From: Mugil cephalus
Taxonomy: Eukaryota; Chordata; Actinopteri; Mugiliformes; Mugilidae
Length of the DNA stretch: 64,000 nt
Assembly: GCF_022458985.1 (NCBI RefSeq)
Contig: NC_061789.1
Span: forward strand, 11,934,175-11,998,174
Reading direction: 5' to 3'
Positions 48,301-64,000 of the stretch are shown one piece after another. The notes beneath the pieces were generated by a model that had not been told where the DNA came from, made no database searches, and worked only from the letters and a program-made list of their open reading frames with translations. Numbering within the stretch: position 1 is the first letter of the stretch; the number at the start of each line of letters is the position of its first letter. The position numbers and the translations under genes were made by a program.

Positions 48301-49036
48301 TGAACGCACGTAACCTAAAGCTGAATTCAACGCGAGCTTAGACGCTGCTTGTGAAGTTTCACCGGCTGATTCTCTGATTCGTCCGTCAGCCCACGGTGAG
48401 AGCAGAGTGGGCCGTTTCCAGAACGTGACCGAGCTGCGTTTGGCCGGTTTGGACCTGACGGACGCGTCCTCTCGGCTGTTGGTACGTTACGTCCCTCACC
48501 TGAGCAGGTTAGACCTGAGCCAGTGCGGAAACGTCACAGACCAGACGGTGCACACCCTCACCTCCCCCATCTCCCCCCTGAGAGAGACCCTCACCTACAT
48601 CAACCTGGCAGGTAAGCGAACACACCTGAGTTGACTAACCGGTGCCCTACCGCTCCCCCTGTGCTCCTGCTCTACGTCTCCGTGTTTGTGTCCCTCAGGC
48701 TGCGTGAAGGTGACGGAGCAGAGCATCCCACTCCTGCGCCGCTGCTCCTCCCTGCAGACGGTCGACCTGCGCTCCTGCTCCCTCCTCTCCTCCGAGAACG
48801 GACAGCTGCTCTCCTTCCCCTCCCACAGCTCCTCCTCTTCCTCCTCCACAACCACCACCACCCTCTCCTCCTCCTCCTCCTCCTCGTCATCCGCAAGCAC
48901 CACCACCACTGTCGCTGCTTCGTCCTCGTCCTCCTCCTCCTCCTCCTCCACGTCCACCACCACCACATCCTCCTCCTCCTCCTCTTCCTCCTCCTCCTGT
49001 CCTCCCGAAGACAGAACGCTGCTAAAGAACAGCTAA
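39334..49036 (+). CDS. fbxl19: F-box and leucine-rich repeat protein 19
   Basis: Exons 39334-39519, 41721-41864, 42433-42519, 42631-42816, 42978-43010, 43818-45121, 45220-45383, 45967-46128, 48390-48611, 48699-49036 give 941 residues (human 694). FBXL19 binds unmethylated CpG islands through its CXXC finger and is an SCF substrate receptor. Order: CXXC zinc finger ([18 protein letters not shown].., [12 protein letters not shown]), PHD finger ([11 protein letters not shown] to CWECPKC), a long disordered linker with basic, poly-Ser, poly-Gly and Arg/Glu runs, F-box ([27 protein letters not shown]), then LRRs ([34 protein letters not shown]). [21 protein letters not shown]-type sequence, [11 protein letters not shown] and [10 protein letters not shown] pick FBXL19 over KDM2A/KDM2B, and there is no JmjC domain. 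The extra length lies mostly in exon 6 and in a Ser/Thr insertion before the tail [12 protein letters not shown]. Confidence 0.95.
39520..41720 (+). other. fbxl19: fbxl19 intron 1 (coding)
   Basis: Intron of about 2.2 kb with short CA/GT runs (for example near 39530-39555 and 40339-40360). No RNA gene, nested gene or transposon ends were recognised. Confidence 0.55.
43456..43603. mobile_element. Short decayed hAT-type MITE in fbxl19 intron 5
   Basis: Begins GGGGGGTGTCAAACTCATTT and ends ATGTTTGACACATG, matching the termini of the copy at 45505-45782. At about 150 bases it is internally deleted relative to that copy. No target-site duplication is visible. Confidence 0.6.
45505..45782. mobile_element. 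hAT-type MITE in fbxl19 intron 7
   Basis: The left end CAGGGGCGTCAAAC (45505-45518) is inverted at the right end as GTTTGACACCCCTG (45769-45782), one mismatch in 14. The flanks ATCTACAA (45497-45504) and ATATACAA (45783-45790) agree in 7 of 8 bases, as an 8-base hAT target duplication would. Caution: TATACAAG.TGTC also follows the related end near 54776, so the right flank may instead belong to the element. The element is non-coding, with subterminal AGGGGCCACA / CGGGCC motifs. Confidence 0.7.
46946..47362. mobile_element. Partial copy A of a DNA-transposon-like repeat
   Basis: It shares long stretches with copy B, among them AATTATTGCCTTAATC, GACACCCAGATAAT, CATCCAAGAAAGCC, TCTGGTTGTTGTT and TATCGCCACCTAGTGTGGAG, in the same order. 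It appears truncated at its right end after the (GGA)n run. Non-coding. Confidence 0.6.
47380..48013. mobile_element. Copy B, non-autonomous DNA transposon with terminal inverted repeats
   Basis: CAGTACGTTTACATGC (47380-47395) is inverted at the right end as GCATGTAAACACACTG (47998-48013), 14 of 16 matching. The 634-base interior has no coding capacity and carries the unit shared with copy A. No convincing target duplication was found and the superfamily is unassigned. Confidence 0.6.
48082..48115. mobile_element. End fragment of another interspersed repeat
   Basis: GGAACCGGTTCTCGATGCCCATCCCTAA resembles the terminus of a common fish interspersed repeat (GGGATGGGCATCGAGAACCGG in reverse, split here to show the core GGATGGGCATCGAGAACC). 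Only one end is present. Confidence 0.4.
48826..49003 (+). repeat. fbxl19: TCC/ACC triplet expansion inside fbxl19 last exon
   Basis: Imperfect TCC, CAC and ACC triplets code alternating poly-Ser and poly-Thr blocks between the last LRR and the conserved C-terminal tail. The array is in frame and does not shift the tail. Confidence 0.85.
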
Positions 49037-49218
49037 AGTCCTCCTGCAGGGCCGTGTGACGCTTCAGCCATCGGTCTAGACGGCCGACGTGCCCCGCCTC
49101 CCTCCTCGTTACACTACAGACAGGTGAGGAAGAGGAGGAGGAGGAGGAGCTGTGCAACGTTTCTCCTCCCGCTGCAAAAAGTTATGTTTTGTTGGCGAGC
49201 AGAGCGACCTCTGAGGTT

Positions 49219-49255
49219 GAGGAGGAGGAGGAGGAGGAGGAGGAGGAGGAGGAGG
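49219..49255. repeat. (GAG)n microsatellite in fbxl19 3' UTR
   Basis: About 12 GAG triplets, purine-only on the + strand. Confidence 0.9.
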
Positions 49256-52200
49256 GTATTTTGGGAAAAAGTTGTCTGTAATAGTTAAAAATAGAAACCC
49301 TGAGCATGTACATATTTGTTCTCTGTACAATTTTGGGTGTGTGTATATATCTGTAGTTTACTGTAAATGACCTTTAACCCGCCCAGACACACTCCTGTCC
49401 TTATATCCCCCCCCCCCTCTCTACGACCAATCATCAGGCCAGTCGTCACCTCGTCAGTAGCTGCAGAACAGGGAAGTACAGAAAGTCATGATGTCCAGAT
49501 GTAGTGGTGATATAACCCCACCGCGCACTCGTATTTAAACTTTAAAATGACAACAGTCTGACATTCGTCCGAGCTGTAGAGAGCTGCAGTCCGGCTAACA
49601 CTTTCCCTCTGCTTCCAGTCTTTGTGCTAAGCTAAGCTAAACACGGCTGCATCCATCCATCCTCTCTCGGAGCTTCTTTTTAAAATCGCTTCTTTTCTCT
49701 ATGAAGTCTGGTTCAGTTGTGTTGTTTCCTGTGCCACCGTTGGGTGTGTCGTTTCATGCCATTTTTCAGTTCGTCAGGCGTCAACGGGAACGTCCTCGTC
49801 CAACAAGCCGTCCAAAAACTGAGAGGCGACAAACCGCTCACGTGAAAGCAGCTCGAAGAAAATTTGGTATTCGATCATTCTGTTGATCCACTGATGGGTG
49901 AACAAAACTGATAAGTGTCAGATATTAAGACACGTTGAAACAGGCAGCCGATTTCTTCTTCTGCTGCTGCTGTTTAAAAAAAAGAAAAAAAAAAATCAAT
50001 CAGAGCCACTTCACATCATAATGAATGTACCTGAACTCCGAGCGGCTGCAGTACCAGTGTGTGTATGAGTGACAGGAATCAGTGTTAACGAGTTTGTGTA
50101 GCTTTTTGGTCGGCGTGACCCGGAGGAGAGTGCGACGCAAATCACCCGGTAGTGTTCTACCTCCGTCTTCAGCTGTAAACCTAAAGAACATTTTTGTCAC
50201 GCGTTGCCAGGAGCTTCCGCGTTTGAACACGCCTCGGCAAAAAAGGGAACGGAATAAAATCGAAGGCGAAAACGACAGCGTTGACAAAAGGCCTCGTGAC
50301 CAACACTTTAGTTTGGACGATGAGGATTTAAATCAAAAATCTGAAATCTGTGCCTCAACAGCTCCACCTGCTGTTTGGATGCGTAACGCGTCCAAACAGG
50401 GTTTGTTGAATTTGGGCCTCACCATGCTCTGGGTTTCATGCTAAGCTAGGCTAACTTACTCTAAACATCCATCTTCTGGTCTAAACCGTCAGACTGTTCC
50501 TCTTAAAGTGTTTATGTTTGGGTGGAGGTGACACTTGTGTTTCCTTGGCAGTGTTGCAGGTGAACTTTGGTCAGATGTGGTTTCAGTTCAGGTGTTTCCC
50601 TCCTCTGTGTGTGTGTGTGTGTGTGTGAGAGTGTGTGAGAGAGAGTGCGAGAGAGAGAGCATTTGTGTGTGTGATCGGACCGACAGCGCTGGGTGTGTTT
50701 GAAACTGAGCCTCCGTATCTTCAACGTGCGCCTCAATCATCCCTCTTTGACCCTGCGTCCTCCCACATGCGTCTGCCTGATCAGTCTCCTCCGATCAGAC
50801 TCTTCTGATACGTCGTTTTTTTTTCTCTCAGGATTTTGTTTTTGTTTGTTTTTGTTCTTCTTGAATCCAGGTTTAATTTATTTTGTGCCACGGCAGCACT
50901 TCATCCTGTTCACGCTCCTTACGTTTTGATCTACTTTTGTTCCTGTCTGTGTTCACATTTCAGATTTCGCTTATTAAACTTAATCTACAAAAGCCCATTT
51001 CTGACCGGAAACTGAAAAATAATGTCTCTTGTGATACTCAATAGAAAGATAAATCAAGGCTTTAATTTGGATTTACCTTGAATTTTAATTCAGTTCATCC
51101 TCATTTGGATAAACTATTCCATCAACTATTATATAAAATAATCAAAATGTGTTTTCATCACAAACGATTTGATCATATCAGAATCATCTTGATTGCTATT
51201 TTCTAATCTTAACTTTTCTTAAAATCTCCATTTATAGTGTCAGCTTCCCGACTTGTTGTGTTGATCTTGTAAACTTTTTTTTTAAAAAAATCCTATATTG
51301 TTTTCTTTCCTAAAATATCGACTCTCTATCTTAAAATCTTGGTTTATCTCACAGCCCTGACAGCATCTCAAAATGTACTTTTATATATATATAAATATTT
51401 TGTCTAATCATCTTGAGTCATTTCAGAATCTTAATTAATTATCTTGATTTAGTTGCTCATATCTTTAGATGTATAATCTCACCTTTTTACAGCTGCGATT
51501 TTGAGGTATCCCAAAACCTCAGGATTGATTTATCAAATTTACCATAAATAAGATTAAAAAAATTCAGAGTCACCTCAAACCTTATCTTTATTTCATTCAT
51601 CCAGTTTATTTTTATTTTTTGGCAGAAATGGGCTTCCGTAGTTTCTCAGGGCCTCAATTATGAAAAACTGACTTCAATCTTAATATTAAGTCGGGATCAT
51701 TGTTAAAGCAAAGTTTCCTCGTGTCACTTTACAACAGGGAATCGCAGCGAGGTTGTTAAGACAAACAGATGTTTCATAAATGACGCCCAGATGTTTCTGA
51801 CGTGGCTGAAGGAGCTTCATGTTGTGTCGTCAGTCACGCTTGGTTCTGTCCGTCTTGTGAGGTGGTGACACTGAGGAGTGCGGGGGAGGAGGGCGGGTCA
51901 AAAAAAACCCCATTACTTTATTTCATGCGTGTTTGTTTTAAAATGTTCACGACCACGACACATCAAACGGCAAAAACAAATCATACTGCAGTTATAGCTA
52001 AATAAAATGTCGACATCAGTCCAAGTCACCTTGATTGAGCTAGATTCATAGCTCCATGTTAGCTGTTGTCTGTGTCGGGTTCTGATGGAGCGGGAAAATC
52101 TTCACTGGCTAACTAAGATTAGCTTGACAGCATACCAAGGCTAAGCTCTTGTGGTTCTGATGGCGTTTTCTTTCTATAGTTTAAGATCTGTGTTGAGAAT

Positions 52201-54704
52201 AGGATGCGTTGTTCACTCCTTACCAATCTGAGCTAACAAGCTAACAGCTAGCTAGTGTGAGTTCAGGTGTGCTAATCAGTCAGGAAAATTAGACCTGAGA
52301 ACAAACCAGTAAAAGATAGTGTGTAGGAGCCGTTACCAGTTATGGTAGCATTAGCTCATGAGCTGCTCCTCTGTATTTGCTGTCTGCCATCGTGTTGGTT
52401 TATTAAAAAACTAATACTGGCTCTTTCCATGCTGGTTAGCTTTCTTCACATTAGCTTCAGTGTAGCATGTTAGCTTCATAGCTACGTGTTTTGTTTTTTT
52501 CGTTTTTTTCTTTTTCTTTTCTAAACCATAAAATGTCTTTGGTAACTTTTAAGCAATTTTAGCTAACAAGCTGGCAAACTCATCTGATTTGGGTTGAAAT
52601 GAACTGAGTTTATTGCTAAATCAAGGGTGAAACTTAAAAGCAAATCTGATCATTGTTTACCAGGTGAAATACATCATAAATTCAGTTTTCTGTTTGCAAT
52701 TTGCTGCTTTTTGTTTTTACGTTACTGTACAGTTTTAACGTTGAGGCAGTTTGTCCTCAACATGAGCAAACATCGCAGCCAATCAGCTGCTGGCTTCCTG
52801 CGAGCGCGGCGAGTCCGCGCGCTGTTGCCGGCCGTGAAATAAAAGTATTATTGGTTACATTTGAAATTGCCATGACGCCTTGTTGTGCCATAAATGCACC
52901 AGATCAACTATGGATGTGTGAGTGGGTAACTTTTTATATTTTATTTTTTTGTATTTGTTGTGATTTTGATGTTTTATTTTTATTGCTCTCTGAATGATGC
53001 TTCAAACTCCATCTAGCAAAAGTGAGGAGGTCAAATCTGATTGGGCGATAATCCCCTGACTCCTAAAAGCTCTTATCCAATCAGACGCTTGGACATATCT
53101 CACCTGCTTTCATATGGTTCTGTCTTTGTTGATGTTTTAAAGATGCACTGGATCATGATCTTCATCACCTTCATCCTCACCTTTTGCCAAATGTAGTTTT
53201 GTTGTGAAAGGGGCATTTTCTCCTGTTTTTCTTTGTGTTGGGTTTTTATACTTTGTCCATGACTCTTCCATTGTGTTGGTGAAAAAAAATGAGGAAGAAG
53301 TTGGAACAAACAGTAAAAAGAGACAAAAAGACCAACTCAAGGCAGCTATGTATGAGTGACTACTGTAAAATGACTAATAAAGAAGCAATGGGTTTGTTTT
53401 TACTGACCGTCTCTTCATTTGAACCACCATGTTGTGTGTTTGATCTGATATGTTCTTATAAAAGCCACAGGTTTCAACCACTGATCCAAATCTCTGACAC
53501 TAGTTCTCACAAACTATCTTTCAGCCCTTTGATACATTACACGTGTCCATCAGTTCATTAGCTCATATGAAACTTGTACAAGATTATTCAGAAGAGTTAT
53601 GATGGGAACTTGTGTTGACAGTCCACATACTTTCAGACATAGTTTATTAAAAACTCTATGGGATTTTTAACTAACCAAAAAAAAAGAAAGAAAAAAACGC
53701 AAACAAGAAACTCCAGCAGAAATATGTTTTAATTACGTTTATAACATATGTTTGATATTGATCCAGGCCTAAAAATCTCAGGAGGACAAATTACTTGGAG
53801 TTTTGGGTCGTTTTAACTGTTTTATTAAAGTATAAAAGACGTGTGATTAGTGGCGGACCGTTCTCCTTGATCTTGAATTTTTTTTTAAAGTATTTCACAC
53901 AAAATTATTACAACGAAAAAGACTAAACTGAATTTAAATCAGACCGGAAGTTTTTTTTAACAAAAAAAGTCTGCCTCTGTGCTCGCGCTTGCCTGCGCGT
54001 GAGACACTGCGCGCCAAAAAGTAGCAAACGGGGCCGCGCGGAAGAGCGAAGAGAGGAGTGTCCTGCTACGTTCATGGATTCCTGGTAATCCAGAGTTGTT
54101 CCCTTTCACACGCTTACCTCGGTTAATCTTTAATTTAGTTTTTTAGTGTTATGTCACACAATTTGTCGGTTATTTTTGATTGTAGATTAAGATATTTATT
54201 GATGGTCTAGCTTTAAGCAAATTTTATTTCTGTGTCTAAAATTTTGCTCAAATTAACTTATCTAACATACCTCATATGAGCTATATAATATTCTAATAAT
54301 TTAATTATCAGATATATAAAATAATATATCATTTGACTGTACATACAACATAGGAGTCAAACAATCATGTCCGTAGCGTGAATTTACAAAAGGGTTAAAA
54401 TGACATGCAATTTTTTAGTGAAAATTGCAACTCAACTGCTATTCCTAATTTGTCCACTGTTTAAATCAGGGAAGTGAACAGAACACAACGCTGAGACCCA
54501 GGGCTAAACATCAGACAACAATGTTCCCAACTGCACATATTTTTCTTAAGCGATTTCTTTCTTTCTTTCTTTTTTGAAGGAAATTTTATTAAATGTAAAC
54601 ATTGTCTCCCGATTTAGTTTATTCTTTGCACTAAAACAAACGGAAAAATAATCTGTGGTTATCATTACTTAAATGTTATTATGCTGTTATGTTACTGGTT
54701 AGGC

Positions 54705-54772
54705 CCATTTGAGACCAAAATGGGCTGAACGTGGCCCTGAACTAAAATGAGTTTGACACTTCTGATATACAA
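54705..54772. mobile_element. hAT-type MITE terminus (one end)
   Basis: AACGTGGCCCTGAACTAAAA and GAGTTTGACACTTCTG form the reverse complement of the left terminus of the 45505-45782 element. The opposite end is not convincing; candidates near 54470-54480 are too degraded. Confidence 0.5.
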
Positions 54773-54779
54773 GGTGTCA

Positions 54780-55123
54780 CCGCATAATGTGCGACGGTTC
54801 CTGAAGGCAGCACGTCACCCTACGCTCGGTGCGTGATATCCTTCCGCGGCGAAGAAGCGCGCGGCCCTTTCCCTCCCGACAACACAGGATGAAAACGAGA
54901 GAAGCGACGAGTCAACACTCTGCGCCACTGCCCTTAACGCTTCCCGCACCGTCCCAGTGAAAAACACCTAGCGAGCACCGGGGGAACCTCTGCCTCCTTC
55001 ACCGCTGACCGAAACCGCCCCGTGGCTGGCACCGACTGAGCTCCGTGGAAGAAATATAATCCGCCGTGGGCGCTGCGAGGCAACCGAAACTGTCGGAAGA
55101 GATCGAGGCAGCTGGAGGACGGA
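54780..55123 (+). promoter_or_regulatory. kpnb1: GC-rich kpnb1 promoter / 5' UTR
   Basis: GC- and CpG-rich sequence with GCGCGC strings directly precedes the kpnb1 start codon, unlike the AT-rich region upstream. It is consistent with a housekeeping CpG-island promoter. No TATA box is evident. Confidence 0.55.
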
Positions 55124-63876
<8,753 letters not shown>

Positions 63877-63880
63877 GTAA

Positions 63881-63912
63881 GACCACACACACACACACAC
63901 ACACACACACAC
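63881..63912. repeat. (CA)n microsatellite in kpnb1 intron 19
   Basis: Uninterrupted CA run just after the exon 19 donor. Confidence 0.9.
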
Positions 63913-64000
63913 CGGACACGCCTGCTGTCAATATTTAACAGCCGGGACATAAAGAACGACATAAAACAAGACCACGTGACGTCGGTTCCTCCTCCTGCCT

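Larger units (their letters stand above)
46129..48389 (+). other. fbxl19: fbxl19 intron 8, filled with transposon-derived repeats
   Basis: This intron of about 2.3 kb is largely made of two direct copies of one repeat unit (46946-47362 and 47388-47914), the second lying inside a terminally inverted element (47380-48013). A third element end lies at 48082-48115, ending in a GGTTCTCGATGCCCATCCC string seen at the ends of other fish repeats. Confidence 0.6.
49037..54779. other. fbxl19 3' UTR and fbxl19-kpnb1 intergenic region
   Basis: The stretch begins with (GAG)n runs (49129-49150, 49219-49255) and a (GT)n/(GA)n tract (50602-50662). AATAAA signals occur at several points (near 50254, 52002, 52838 and 53376), so the fbxl19 3' end is unclear. 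A GC-rich pocket sits at about 53980-54060. A one-ended hAT-like fragment lies at 54705-54772. No coding gene is supported. Confidence 0.5.

Noticed and set aside
39334-49036. Assignment of the CXXC-PHD-F-box-LRR gene to KDM2A or KDM2B
   Set aside because: The sequence between CXXC and F-box, the [11 protein letters not shown] segment and the LLKNS tail match FBXL19, and there is no JmjC domain.
48672-49157. Minus-strand open frames opposite the fbxl19 last exon
   Set aside because: They arise from the TCC/ACC triplet array read backwards as Glu/Arg/Trp runs, with no splice or domain support.

Overview
The window is nuclear DNA of a bony fish, most likely a teleost. The genes are clearly vertebrate, the introns are short with GT/AG ends, simple repeats (CA, TCC/GAG, TATC) are common, and copies of small non-autonomous DNA transposons with fish-type ends are scattered in introns. 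I see no bacterial, viral or retroviral gene.

Eight protein-coding genes can be read exon by exon, with reading phase kept across every junction. In order they are: nr1d1 (Rev-erb alpha, +, first exon off the left edge, 407-3377); a ZWINT-like kinetochore gene (-, 6026-8597); wipf2 (+, 10875-15414); utp18 (+, 18081-21886); a RING/B-box/coiled-coil/PRY-SPRY TRIM gene (+, 26895-29893); ube2m (-, 32393-35551); fbxl19 (+, 39334-49036); and kpnb1 (importin beta-1, +, 55124 to beyond the right edge). nr1d1, wipf2, utp18 and kpnb1 all lie on human 17q21. The ZWINT, UBE2M and FBXL19 orthologues lie elsewhere in human, so the block mixes conserved and lineage-specific neighbours. The genes have no shared pathway. 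They cover clock repression, kinetochore, actin assembly, ribosome biogenesis, ubiquitin ligation, neddylation, CpG-island binding/SCF ligase and nuclear import.

The most notable non-coding find is a pair of near-identical C/D-box snoRNA-like sequences inside two introns of kpnb1 (62262-62328 and 63629-63698). Both have C, D', C' and D boxes, a terminal GGTC/GACC stem and the same D' guide, which matches a conserved 18S rRNA segment. Other notable points are an in-frame alternative donor in wipf2, a microsatellite-coded Ser/Thr insertion near the C-terminus of FBXL19, a C-terminal extension in the ZWINT-like protein, an unusually fragmented TRIM gene, and several MITEs with terminal inverted repeats.

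Intergenic regions are mostly AT-rich with simple repeats and hold no supported genes. Promoter-like GC-rich stretches lie upstream of the ZWINT-like gene, wipf2, utp18, ube2m, fbxl19 and kpnb1.
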